From Candidatus Dormiibacterota bacterium (GTDB lineage: Bacteria > Acidobacteriota > Polarisedimenticolia > Gp22-AA2): 64,000 nt of DNA. The notes beneath the pieces were generated by a model that saw nothing but the letters and a program-made list of their open reading frames with translations, had not been told where the DNA came from and searched no databases. The stretch lies in contig DASQAT010000048.1 in the NCBI GenBank assembly GCA_035635555.1, forward strand, positions 1-64,000, in the 5' to 3' direction. Shown piece after piece: positions 6,584-16,300 of this stretch (the first letter of the stretch is position 1; the number at the start of each line of letters is the position of its first letter). Made by a program: the position numbers and the translations under genes.

Positions 6584-7069
6584 CTACAGCGCGTTGACCT
6601 GGACGGTGTTCGACATCACGCGGTGCCCGCTCGCGTCCGCCATGCTCAATCGGACCCGATAGGTCCCGGGCCGGTCGAAGCGCATCTCGTGAGAGTAGTC
6701 GAACCCGTCGCGCGTGCGCACCAGCGTGCCCGTGGCGCAGAGCGGATCCTGGTGCGCAGGCGGGCCGGTGTTCCGATCGGGACGCTCCGCCATCGGGTCG
6801 TCCATGCCGCCGCGCGACCCCGCGACGTCCGCCTGCATCGCCAGCTCCCGGCAGAGCTCGAGCCGCGCCGGCTCGGCGCTTCCGAGCACTTTTCCGTAAA
6901 GCGAGACCGTGAACGGCACGAAGCCGACCACGCGATCGGCCGCGATCCAGAGCGCGGGCGGGCCGTCCTTGGCGCGCGAGCCCTTCGACCAGACCGGTCC
7001 AATTCCCAGTATCATCGCGGCGACGACGCCCCCGGCCAGCACCGACCGGCACCTCCGCCTCTCACGCAT
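6584..7069 (-). CDS. Secreted protein with a PKD/Ig-like fold, function unknown
   Basis: The start at 7069 (MRERRRCRSVLAGG) is preceded by an AGGAGG stretch that belongs to the coding part of an earlier ATG at 7090, so 7069 is preferred. A signal peptide (VLAGGVVAAMILGIGPVWS) is followed by a region rich in beta-like segments: ALWIAADRVVGFVPFTVSLYG near the start and FDRPGTYRVRLSMADASGH near the end. That last pattern resembles the closing strands of PKD-type domains. Several cysteines (LCRELAMQ, DPLCATG) could form a disulfide in the periplasm. It converges with the upstream lipoprotein gene, with ten bases between the stops. Confidence 0.6.
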   Translation of the reverse strand: MRERRRCRSVLAGGVVAAMILGIGPVWSKGSRAKDGPPALWIAADRVVGFVPFTVSLYGKVLGSAEPARLELCRELAMQADVAGSRGGMDDPMAERPDRNTGPPAHQDPLCATGTLVRTRDGFDYSHEMRFDRPGTYRVRLSMADASGHRVMSNTVQVNAL

Positions 7070-7121
7070 CGGCCCCCCCTCCTGTTCCATCGGCGAGACG
7101 CACGAGTCCCGTCAATTGCTT

Positions 7122-7147
7122 ATATGTAACCACATTTAATTACATAT
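7122..7147. promoter_or_regulatory. AT-rich 8-bp inverted repeat, operator candidate
   Basis: ATATGTAA at 7122-7129 and TTACATAT at 7140-7147 form a perfect palindrome with a ten-base spacer. It sits in a roughly 150-bp AT-rich island between the divergent secreted-protein gene and the histidine kinase gene, in otherwise GC-rich DNA. A dimeric regulator could bind here and act on either gene. Confidence 0.45.
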
Positions 7148-7205
7148 GAAACAGTGTGCTAATCTACCAAATTATCAGTTGATGTCAATGCTAATTTTCG
7201 TAATC

Positions 7206-7234
7206 TTGACTGTGGTTTACGACAAACTTATATT
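7206..7234 (+). promoter_or_regulatory. Sigma-70-type promoter for the hybrid histidine kinase gene
   Basis: A -35 box TTGACT at 7206-7211 and a -10 box TATATT at 7229-7234 are separated by 17 bases, close to the ideal housekeeping promoter. The start of transcription would fall near 7241, about 45 bases before the proposed kinase start. It lies in the same AT-rich island as the upstream palindrome. Confidence 0.65.
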
Positions 7235-7287
7235 CCCAATCCGGCTGTCAGGATGGCCAACCGGTTCGACTGGCGCGACGGGGTCCC

Positions 7288-9171
7288 TTGCGCACAAGTG
7301 CTGGTTCCGAACGACTTGCGGGTTCCGCGGCCAGCGATGCCGGCCGCCGCCGTGCCGCTCGCGCTCAATCCGGGGAACAGGCTTCGAATAAATCGCTGGC
7401 GGCCCAGGCCGTGGCCGCCACGGAGCGCGGCTCCCGTTCGAGCGGTGGGGAGGGGGCCGGGGCGGCAGGGGGGAACGGCTCCGGCGACCGTCCCGGATCA
7501 CGGCGCGACCTGCTTCAAGAGATGGTCGCACTGGGCGACGCCTCGAACCGAATCCTCCGGGAAAACGATTTCGATTCGATCTGTCGGCTGTTCCTGGATG
7601 CGATCCGTGAGCACACCGGTTACCGGCGTGCGGTCCTGTCGCTGTTCGGCGAAGACGGGCGGGACGTGCAGACCTTCTTCACCGGCTTCACCGACGAGGA
7701 GATCGACTACTTCCACCGCCACAAGCCGACCCTGAACGAGCGGACGGCGATCATCCAGGAACGTTTCCGGATCGGACACGCGTACCTGGCCCCCGCGGCC
7801 GAATGCGACGGCGGCGGCCTGCGCCCGGGGTTGGCGCGCGACCTCCTGTTCATCCCGCTGCCGGGCTCCGGGTCCGCGCAGGTCGGCGCCGTGCTGCTGT
7901 TCGCCGCGGACGATACGGCCCGGCCCGCAGCCGAGGATCTGGCTCCGCTGGAGCTGTTCGCGGCCCAGGTGGCGCACGCCATCCAGAAGAAGCTGCTCGA
8001 TCAGAAGATCACCGCCATGCAGGCGCGCCTCCTGACGGTGCAATCGCAGCTCATGCAGGCGGAAAAGATGTCGGCCATCGGCCTGTTGATCTCCAGCGTG
8101 ACGCACGAGCTCAACAACCCCCTGAGCGGCGTCATGGGATTCGCGCAGCTCCTGCTGCAGGGCGAGCTCAATCCGAAAGTACGCAAGCACCTGGAGCGGA
8201 TCTACAACGAGGCGGTGCGCTCGCAGAAGATCGTGCAGAACCTCCTGTCCTTCTCCCGCCGCCACAAGCCGGAGAAGACGCAGCAGAACCTCAACGACGT
8301 GATCGACGGGGTCATCGAGCTGCGCGCCTACCAGCTCCAGGTGGACAACGTCGAGGTGGTCCGGCACTACGACCCGAGACTGCCGAAGACGATGCTCGAC
8401 TTCCATCAGCTCCAGCAGGTCATCCTGAACGTGGTGAACAACGCGCACCAGGCGATGATGGAGGTCGCCGACCGCCCCAGGCGTCTCGTGATCACGACCG
8501 AAAGGCGGGAAGAGTCGCTGCGGGCCAGCTTCGGCGACAGCGGCACCGGCATCGGCTCCGACCGGCTCGAGTCGATATTCGACCCGTTCTTCACGACCAA
8601 GAAGAGCGGCAAAGGGACCGGTCTCGGCCTGAGCGTGTCCCGCGCGATCATCAAGGACCACCAGGGATCGATGAACGCCGAGAGCGTGGTCGGCGAGGGG
8701 ACGACGATCCACGTGGACCTGCCGCTGCTGCGGGATCCCGGCGCGGCGGCCGGGACGGAGGGGGACGGGAAGAAGGCCGCGTCGCCCTTGCGGCCGATGC
8801 GCCTGCTGGTCGTCGACGACGAGTCGATCCTGGTCGAGCTTCTCGTCGAGTTCCTCAAGACCGTGGGTCACAAGGTCGACGACGCCCGCAACGGTCAGAA
8901 GGCGCTCGAGCTCGCGACCGCGAACGACTACGACGCCATCCTGACCGATCTGAAGATGCCCGGTCTCGACGGCCAGGGCCTCTACGAGAGACTCTGCAAG
9001 ATCAAGCCGCAGATGGCCCGCCGGTTCATCTTCTCGACCGGAGACCTGGCGAATCCCCGCACGCAGACCTTCTTCCAGACCGCCGGCTGCCCCTACCTCA
9101 GCAAGCCGTTCAAGCTCGAAGCGGTCCTGAAACTGCTCGAGCAGATCAGTCGCTCCACGCGCGCTGCCTGA
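7288..9171 (+). CDS. Hybrid sensor histidine kinase (GAF - HisKA - HATPase - receiver)
   Basis: From a TTG at 7288 (627 residues) the order is: a low-complexity Gly/Ala/Ser lead (about 1-72), a GAF-like sensor (about 80-235), a HisKA dimerisation helix with phosphoacceptor H273 in SSVTHELNNPLSG, and an HATPase domain with N-box NVVNNAHQA (381-389), G1 DSGTGIG, F-box FDPFF and G2 GKGTGLGLS (441-449). A C-terminal receiver follows, with the acidic pair in LLVVDDE, phosphoacceptor D554 in ILTDLKMPG, and the signature lysine in YLSKPF. There is no membrane segment, so it senses a cytoplasmic signal. The receiver probably passes phosphate to a separate Hpt protein, since no output domain follows. 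The start is uncertain because the lead is poorly conserved. Confidence 0.9.
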   Translation: MRTSAGSERLAGSAASDAGRRRAARAQSGEQASNKSLAAQAVAATERGSRSSGGEGAGAAGGNGSGDRPGSRRDLLQEMVALGDASNRILRENDFDSICRLFLDAIREHTGYRRAVLSLFGEDGRDVQTFFTGFTDEEIDYFHRHKPTLNERTAIIQERFRIGHAYLAPAAECDGGGLRPGLARDLLFIPLPGSGSAQVGAVLLFAADDTARPAAEDLAPLELFAAQVAHAIQKKLLDQKITAMQARLLTVQSQLMQAEKMSAIGLLISSVTHELNNPLSGVMGFAQLLLQGELNPKVRKHLERIYNEAVRSQKIVQNLLSFSRRHKPEKTQQNLNDVIDGVIELRAYQLQVDNVEVVRHYDPRLPKTMLDFHQLQQVILNVVNNAHQAMMEVADRPRRLVITTERREESLRASFGDSGTGIGSDRLESIFDPFFTTKKSGKGTGLGLSVSRAIIKDHQGSMNAESVVGEGTTIHVDLPLLRDPGAAAGTEGDGKKAASPLRPMRLLVVDDESILVELLVEFLKTVGHKVDDARNGQKALELATANDYDAILTDLKMPGLDGQGLYERLCKIKPQMARRFIFSTGDLANPRTQTFFQTAGCPYLSKPFKLEAVLKLLEQISRSTRAA

Positions 9172-9220
9172 CGATAGCCACGTTGACAGAGGATGCGTCC
9201 CGCCGTACTTTAGGGGCTCC

Positions 9221-12022
9221 GTGACGGATCCTGTCGAACGAACCGGCGCTCTCGGCGCGGGCGGACACACGCGGCGCTGGACCGCTCTCCTCATGACGGG
9301 CGCGCTCCTGCAGGGGTGCGCGGTCCTCGCCCTGCCTGTGGATCTGCGCGCGCAGGAGCAGCAGGACGGCGAGCCGCCGGCGGCCGCTCCGGCGCTCGAT
9401 GCGATGTCGCTCGAGGACCTGGTGAAGCGCGGGAACGAGGCGCGGCACGCCGGTCGGATGCGCGAGGCGATCGCATTGTTCCAGAAGGCTCGCGATCGCG
9501 CGCCGCACTCCTACGAGATCCGGGTGCTGCTGGCCGACACGTTACGCCGCGTCGCGGAGTCGGAGCGGGCGCTGCCGGAGTACGAAGCGGCGCAGCGGAT
9601 CGACCCCGCGCGCCCCGAGGGGTACACGGGCAAGGCGCTCATTCTGAGAACGCGGTACGACGACGAGGCCGCGGCGGCGCTGTTGCAGGACGGGCTGGCC
9701 AGGGTGGGGGCAGGGCACCGGTCCGAGCTTCTTCTCGTCCTGGCGGAGACCCGCCGCCGCGAGAGGCGTCTCGACGAAGCCGCGCGGTTGTTCGGAGAGA
9801 TCCTCGAGGCGCACACTCAAGACGCGCCGGCTCGCGCCGGGCTGGCGCGTGTCGCTGAGGATCGCGGCGACCTGGACGGCGCAATCCAGGACTGGGACGC
9901 CTACCTGGGAACCAAGGCGGACGACGAGGCGGCGGCCCTGCGGCGGCAGGAGCTGCGCGAGCTGCGCGCCTCGATCGAGGCGTTGCGCCGGACCGCCGCG
10001 CGGCGGGGCGCAGACGCGAACGTCTTGATCGAGCTGGGGCGGCTCTTGTTCGTGGCCGGCGACGCGCAGGGAGCGGCCGGGTCGTATCGTAAGGCCCTGA
10101 GCATCGATCCGGAGAAGGTCGAGGCGCGGCGCGGGCTGGCGGTCGCCCTGCGCGAGACCGGTTCCGACGGCGCGCTCGAGGCGGCGCGCGAGTTCAGGCG
10201 CCTGTTGAAGCGGCGGCCGGCCGACGGCGTGGCGCTGTACAGCCTGCTGGGGCTCGCCGTCGCCGGGGGAAGCGACGATGACGAGGAGGCCGCCTGGCGG
10301 GCCCTCGTGGTGGCCCGGCCGGACGACCTGTTCGCGCTGCGCGGCTGGACGACATCCCTGGAGCGCCGGGGACCGGAGGTCCTCGCCCGCGCGATCGAGG
10401 AGGCGCGGGCCGGCGACGACGGACCGGCGGCGCCGATCAGGCTGCGACGCCTGACCCTCCTCCTGGCGACGGCGGGACGCTTTCCGGAGGCGGCCGACGC
10501 GCTGTACCGGATGCTCCTCCTCGACCCGACCGATCCCTGGAGCCTCGAGATCGCCAACGACGTCCTGTTTCTCGACCCGGGACTCCAGACCGCGCTGGCC
10601 GATCGGCTGGGCGCCGACCTGAAGAAGGATACGACGGCGAACGGACCATCCGTTCCGCCGGACTCGGCCGCGCCGCAGGTCCTCCTGGCGCGGTTGGCGT
10701 GGTGGGCCGGGCGCGGCGAAGAGGCGGTCGTGATCCTGCGGCAGGCGGTCGCGGCGCACCCCGGATCGGCCCTCGTGCACTCGGCGCTCGGCGAGGCGTA
10801 CCAGGGGATCGCCGGCCGGTCCGACCTGGCGGTCACCGAGCTGCAGCACGCGGTGACGCTCGATCCGGCGCGTCCGGCCGCCCATGTCGATCTGGCGCTG
10901 ACCCTCCTGCGCATGGGGCGGTCGAAGCAGTCCGAGGCGGCCGCGCGGCGCTGCCTGGAACGCGCGCCCGACCTCTCACCGGCGCTGTCGGTGCTGGGCG
11001 CCGCGCTCGCGGATCAAGGGAAATTCGAGTCGGCGGCGTCGGCCTATGCTTCGGCGCTCCTGGCCGATCCCGCGGACAACTTCGGCCTGGCGCGCGGTCA
11101 GCTCCCGATCGTGCTCGCGGCCTTGGGCCGCAACGTCGAGGCCCGCAGGAATCTGCGGGGAGCGGTGCCGCCGATCCCCGAGATGCTGTACCGCGAGGCG
11201 TGGGCCTTCGCGCGCGACTCGTGCCGCGATCGCGCCTTCAACGGCCAGAACTGGCTGGCCTGGAGGACACGCTATCGGGGGGCGCTGCGGACCGAAAACG
11301 ACGCGTATCGCGCCATCACCGCGATGCTGTCCTCGCTGGGCGATCCGTACACGCGGCTGCGCGACCCGGAGGAGACCGCGGCGCTGTTCCTGACGCGGCG
11401 CGGTTCTTCGGTCGGAACCGACCCGCTCGGTCGCGTCTCCGCGCAGAGCAAGACGGTGACCACCGGGGAGCTGCCCGGCGGTCTCGGCTACATCCGGCTG
11501 GGCAACTTCACCGACCCGAACCTCGTCGCCGAGGTGCGCGCGGCGCTCGAATCGATGCGCCGGAAGGAAGGGATCGTCCTGGACCTGCGCGGCAACAGCG
11601 GCGGCCTGTCGCGCTCGGCGGACGAGATCGGCAACCTCCTGGTCGGTCCCGGCAAGGAGGCGGGCCGGGACGCATCGGACGCCGGGGAGATCTCGCAGGT
11701 CACCGGGGGAGACGGAGCCCTGACCGACAGCCCGCTCACGGTTCTGGTGGACGGGCAGACCGGCAGCGCGGCCGAAAGGCTGGCGCGCACTCTGACGAAC
11801 ACCGGCCGCGCCTCGCTCGCGGGAGACCCGACGTTCGGCAAGGGCCGGGCGCAGATGTCGCGCGTGCTCCCGGGCGGGACGACCGTCCTGGTCTCCAACA
11901 GCGAGATGCTCGGGCCCGACGGGCGGCCGCTGCAGGGGAAAGGACTGGTCCCCACGCGCCGGTCGCCCCTTCCGGCGCCGCCGGGCGCCGCACCGGCACC
12001 GAATCCGGCGCCGACACCCTGA
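9221..12022 (+). CDS. TPR-repeat lipoprotein with C-terminal S41 (tail-specific) peptidase domain
   Basis: The 933-residue product (GTG at 9221) has a lipoprotein signal ending in LLQGC. Residues 60-650 are mostly tetratricopeptide repeats, for example AIALFQKARDRAPHSYEIRV and AAGSYRKALSIDPEKVEARR. The C-terminal 280 residues form an S41 peptidase: LGDPYTRL, the core strand GGLGYIRLGNF (about 753), the oxyanion segment VLDLRGNSGG (about 785), nucleophile S849 in GSAAERLA and general base K874 in FGKGRAQ. The 25-residue Ser-Lys spacing is the same as in the plant D1 processing protease and E. coli Prc. The PDZ domain usual in this family is missing, so substrates are probably recognised through the TPRs. 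Expected location: the periplasmic face of the outer or inner membrane. Confidence 0.85.
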   Translation: MTDPVERTGALGAGGHTRRWTALLMTGALLQGCAVLALPVDLRAQEQQDGEPPAAAPALDAMSLEDLVKRGNEARHAGRMREAIALFQKARDRAPHSYEIRVLLADTLRRVAESERALPEYEAAQRIDPARPEGYTGKALILRTRYDDEAAAALLQDGLARVGAGHRSELLLVLAETRRRERRLDEAARLFGEILEAHTQDAPARAGLARVAEDRGDLDGAIQDWDAYLGTKADDEAAALRRQELRELRASIEALRRTAARRGADANVLIELGRLLFVAGDAQGAAGSYRKALSIDPEKVEARRGLAVALRETGSDGALEAAREFRRLLKRRPADGVALYSLLGLAVAGGSDDDEEAAWRALVVARPDDLFALRGWTTSLERRGPEVLARAIEEARAGDDGPAAPIRLRRLTLLLATAGRFPEAADALYRMLLLDPTDPWSLEIANDVLFLDPGLQTALADRLGADLKKDTTANGPSVPPDSAAPQVLLARLAWWAGRGEEAVVILRQAVAAHPGSALVHSALGEAYQGIAGRSDLAVTELQHAVTLDPARPAAHVDLALTLLRMGRSKQSEAAARRCLERAPDLSPALSVLGAALADQGKFESAASAYASALLADPADNFGLARGQLPIVLAALGRNVEARRNLRGAVPPIPEMLYREAWAFARDSCRDRAFNGQNWLAWRTRYRGALRTENDAYRAITAMLSSLGDPYTRLRDPEETAALFLTRRGSSVGTDPLGRVSAQSKTVTTGELPGGLGYIRLGNFTDPNLVAEVRAALESMRRKEGIVLDLRGNSGGLSRSADEIGNLLVGPGKEAGRDASDAGEISQVTGGDGALTDSPLTVLVDGQTGSAAERLARTLTNTGRASLAGDPTFGKGRAQMSRVLPGGTTVLVSNSEMLGPDGRPLQGKGLVPTRRSPLPAPPGAAPAPNPAPTP

Positions 12023-12098
12023 GAACGCACGCGACGACCGGCGCGCCGCGGCCGGGCCGCCGCGTGCCCGTGGAGCCGCGTGATAGACTACGCGGCCC

Positions 12099-13370
12099 AT
12101 GAGCGAACCGACGACGCATCCTCCGGCGCCGGGACGCACTTCCGATGGAGCACGAGCCCGGGTCCGGAGGCGCGCCCAGGCATTCCTGGCCGCCCTCGTT
12201 CCGGGAGCCGCGCCGGCCGGTTCCGGGGGCATCTGGGCGAACGCCTGGCCCTTTCCGGCCGTGGTCGTCTCCGCCTTCCTGATCTCCTGGGGCGCCGAGT
12301 GCGCCCAGTTCCTCGTGTCGCAGGGAATGGCGCTGGCGATCCTCGCGTGGCTGCAGGCGCTGCCCGAGTTCGCGGTCGAGGCGGTCATCGCCTGGTCTCA
12401 GCAGATCCACTTCATGACGGCCAATTTCACCGGCTCCCTGCGCCTGCTGGTCGGTCTCGGCTGGCCGCTGATCTTCGGCGTCGCCGCCTTCGGGAACTGG
12501 AGGCGCGAGCACCGGCTCCTGAGGCGGATCCACCTCGATGAAGAGCACTCGGTCGAGGTCCTGGCCCTCGGGTTTCCGATCCTCTACTTCCTGGTCATCT
12601 ACCTCAAGGGAACGCTGACCCTTCTCGACGCCGCCGTGCTGATGGTGATCTACGTCCTGTACCTGTGGGTGCTGAAGAAGATCCCGCCGCGGGAGGTGGA
12701 GGAGACCGCCGACCTTGAGGCGGTCCCCCGCCGCATCATGAGCCTGCCGCGTCGCGGCCAGATCGCGGCGATCGTCGTCCTGTTCGCCGGCGGCGGGCTG
12801 CTGCTGTACGTCGCGGCGGCGCCGTTCCTTCACAGCATGCTGCGCTTCGCGAAGCGTCTCGGGGTGTCGGAGTACCTGTTCATCCAGTGGGTCGCGCCGT
12901 TCCTGTCGGAGTTCCCCGAGAAGCTCAGCGCCATGTACTGGGCGCGCCGGCCGGGGAAGTCGTCGATGGCTCTGATGAACATGGTTTCGGCGAACATCAA
13001 CCAGTGGACGATGCTCGCCGCGATGATCCCGATCGTCTATAGTTTCAGCGTCGGGTCGCCGACGCATATCCCCTTCGACGAATTCCAGCGGGCGGAGATC
13101 CTGCTGACGGTGGCCCAGTCGATGCTCGGTATGCTGCTCCTGTCCAACATGTCGTTCCACATCGTCGAGGCGGGAGGGATCTTCGTGCTCTGGGGGGCGC
13201 AGTTCGCGCAGCCCCACCTGCACAAGGAGATCACGATCGTCTATTTCGCCTGGGTCGCCTACGAGCTGTTCATGACGATCGTCGTCCGCCGTCGCCTGGC
13301 CGCTCTGGATGCCTTCGGGCGCGTCTGGCGCGCGCACGCGGCGCGGAGCCGCAGCGTTCCAGCAGCCTAG
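12099..13370 (+). CDS. CaCA-superfamily cation exchanger (sodium/calcium exchanger-like)
   Basis: A polytopic 423-residue protein with about ten hydrophobic segments. The two alpha-repeat motifs of the CaCA superfamily are visible: ALPEFAVEAV near residue 88 and LSEFPEKLSAM near 270. These correspond to the paired acidic sites that bind cation in Na+/Ca2+ exchangers. A cytosolic loop between them (PREVEETADLEAVPRRIMSL) is short, as in bacterial members. The expected role is export of Ca2+ or another divalent cation in exchange for Na+ or H+ at the inner membrane. The N-terminal 45 residues are proline- and arginine-rich and probably disordered. The gene follows the TPR/S41 gene by about 75 bases, and the TamB-Omp85 gene starts 11 bases after it. 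Confidence 0.85.
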   Translation: MSEPTTHPPAPGRTSDGARARVRRRAQAFLAALVPGAAPAGSGGIWANAWPFPAVVVSAFLISWGAECAQFLVSQGMALAILAWLQALPEFAVEAVIAWSQQIHFMTANFTGSLRLLVGLGWPLIFGVAAFGNWRREHRLLRRIHLDEEHSVEVLALGFPILYFLVIYLKGTLTLLDAAVLMVIYVLYLWVLKKIPPREVEETADLEAVPRRIMSLPRRGQIAAIVVLFAGGGLLLYVAAAPFLHSMLRFAKRLGVSEYLFIQWVAPFLSEFPEKLSAMYWARRPGKSSMALMNMVSANINQWTMLAAMIPIVYSFSVGSPTHIPFDEFQRAEILLTVAQSMLGMLLLSNMSFHIVEAGGIFVLWGAQFAQPHLHKEITIVYFAWVAYELFMTIVVRRRLAALDAFGRVWRAHAARSRSVPAA

Positions 13371-13381
13371 GCAAGATTCCG

Positions 13382-16300
13382 GTGACGCGTGGTCGTTTCG
13401 CAACGCTCTCCCTGACGGTCGTCGCGGTCGCGGCGGCGGCCGTGTTCGGCCTGCCGCGCGCCCGGCGCTGGGGCGAGGAGAGGCTGCGCCGCTCGATCGA
13501 GACGCGGGCCACGGCCCTGTTCGGCGGACCGGTGCGCATCGAGCGGCTGCGCACCGAGTTCGTGCCGCCGGGCGTCCATCTCGAGTCGGTGCAGGCGGAG
13601 CGCGAGGGAAACCGCGGGTCGCAGGCGCGTGTCTCGGCGGACGAGGTCTCCGTGCGGGCCTCTCTGCTCACGTTCCTGCGGGCGCGGAGCGGCCCCTTCG
13701 CCGTCAGGATGAAGCGGCCGCGGATCGCGCTGCGCCTCGCCGAAGGACGTCCCCTGTCCGCCGGCACCGGCCCGTCGGACCCGGCGACGGCACCCCTCGC
13801 GGCCGTCCCGGCCGGATCGAAGTTCGAGATCCAGGACGGCAAGGTCGAGATCGATCTCGCCGGCGGTCCGGCCGTCAGGCTGGACGGAGTGCAGATCGAG
13901 GCGAGCCCGCAGCCGGGCGGGGGTGTGAGCGGCGACGGCCAGTTCGCCTCCGGCTCCTACGAGGGGCCCGGAGGAGAGTGGCAGGGACTGTCGGGCGACG
14001 CGACGTTCGTCGCCGGGGACACGGGCGTGCGACTCGATCCCGTGGCGATCCGCGGAGAAGGGCTGAGTCTCTCCGGGCACGTCACGGCGCGCGACGGCGA
14101 CGCGCTCGTGCTCGAAGGGGCGCTCGACGTCGGCCTGGACGTGGGGAAGCTCGCGCGGTTCTTCCCGGAGGGGGCGGCGCCGCAGGGCCAGCTCAAGTCC
14201 TCGCTCACAGGGAGCGTGCGCGACGGCACACCCGCGGCGACCGGGAGTCTCGAGGTCGAGAACTGCTTCCTGTGGGGCGTGTCGATCGGCACGCTGCGCA
14301 GCGACCTGGCGGTGGACGGCGGCGTCCACTTCAAGGGGATTCGCGCGCACCTCCTGGGCGGCGAGGCGACCGGCACGACGGAGGTCCGTTTCACCAAGGA
14401 CGGCTTCGAGGCGACGACCGATCTGCGGCTCGACGGTGTCGACGCGGCGCAGGTGCTCGAGCACGCCGGCTGGACCGGCCCGCCGCTCACAGGGACCATC
14501 CACTACAGCGGCACCCACCGGATCGACAGCACGGGACTGAAGAGCCTGCGCGGCACGGGGGTGGTCGACGCTGTCGGGCACTATCGTTCGACCCGGGGCG
14601 AGGACCTTCCCCTCGAGGTCACGGTCGAAGTCTCGGCGGAAGGGGAGACGGTCCATCTCCTGAACGGTGCCCTGCGCGCCGGATCGACACGCGCCAGCTT
14701 CTCCGGCCGTGCGGGTCCCGGCGAGGGGATCACTCTGAAGATGAGCGGGGGCACCGGAAACCTGTCGGAGATCCTGCCGCTGTTCGCGCCCCCCGCGAAG
14801 AAGGCACCGCGCCCGTCTCCGGAACCGGCTTCCGGTCCCACGCGGAGTCCTCCGTCCCGGGCAGGTCCCACGCCCGCCCCTTCACCCGGTCCGCCGCACC
14901 GCTCCCGACCCGCCGCCCGGCGACAGTCGAAAGCCCGTCCAGCGATTCTCTTCGCTTCCTGGCCGCCGCGGCGGTGGGGAGGGGCCGTGGACGGGGCGGG
15001 GGCGCCGTCCGTTGCCGGCCGCTCCGCCGCCGGCCCGCCCGCGATCGCGCCGGCCGCGGGCCCGGAGAGTCCCCTGGAGAGGATCGTGCATTCCCTCGGG
15101 GGGCGCTGGGAGTGGGACGGTGATCTGTCCTACGCCAGGACCGGTCTCAATTTCTCCGGGACTCTGAAAGGGAGCGACCTGACCTACCGGGGCACCCCGG
15201 TCGGCTCGCTGAGTGCCCGGGTCGTCTACCGTGACGACGCGCTTCTCATCGAAGAGGCCGCCGTCGAGGCCGGGAAGGACGCCGCGGCGCGGTGGAGCGG
15301 CCGCGTCGATTTCCGCGGCGAGGGATCGGTTCGCATCGAGGGAACCGCGACGCACTTTCCTCTCGCGCCGGTCCTCGCGGTGGCCGGCCTGAAGGCGCCG
15401 CTCACGGGCTGGGTGAGCGGCAGCATCGACCTGGCCGGCCGGCCGGATGCACTCACCGGGCACGCGCGCGTCGAGATCGCCCCGGGCACGGTCGCGGGGC
15501 TGGAGTTCGATGCTCTACGGGGCGACCTGATCTTCACCCCCGATCTGGTGGAGATGAAGCCGCTGACGATCGTGCAGGGCTCCGGAACGATGACCTTCGA
15601 GGGGAGGATCCCGTACCACGGCGCCGACTGGGTGCCGCAGGAAGGGGCCGGTCTGCCGCGCGTCGACGTTCGGGGCTCCGGAATCGACCTGTCGCTTCTG
15701 TCCAGGATGGCGGCCGGTCTCCCGCTGGAAGGCACGGCGTCGATCGAGGGCATGGTCGAAGGAACGCTCTTCGAGCCGCACGGGACGATCACGCTGGGCG
15801 CGACGTCCCTGAAGGTGCGCGGCTTTCCCCTGGGGGACGTGACCGCGCGCGTCGACCTGTCGGGGGACGCTGCCGACATCGTCCTGAAGGCGCCCGGCCA
15901 GGGAGCCGCGCTGACCGGGCGGATCGGATTGCAGGACGGCGCTCCCGCGGACCTGCGCGTCGTCCTCGAGGACACCCGGCTGCGGGGCGGGACGTTCCTC
16001 AACGGATCGTCCGAGGACGTGCAGGTGACGGTGGGAGGGGACGTGCGGATCCATGGGCGTCTGGCCGATCCCACGACTGTGGAGGCGAAGGCGACGCTGC
16101 AGCGCTTCGAGGCGTCCGTGGCGGGGTTGCAGGTGAGACCCGAGGCCCCGATCGAGCTGAGCCTCGAGTCGGGGAGAATGCGTCTTGCGCCGGTCGTCCT
16201 GTCGGGGCCCGGCACGCGCATCGAGGCGCGCGGCGAGCTCGATCCGGGGGCCGCCGGAACGATCGACCTCTCCGCCAGCGGACGGTTCGATCTGAAACTG

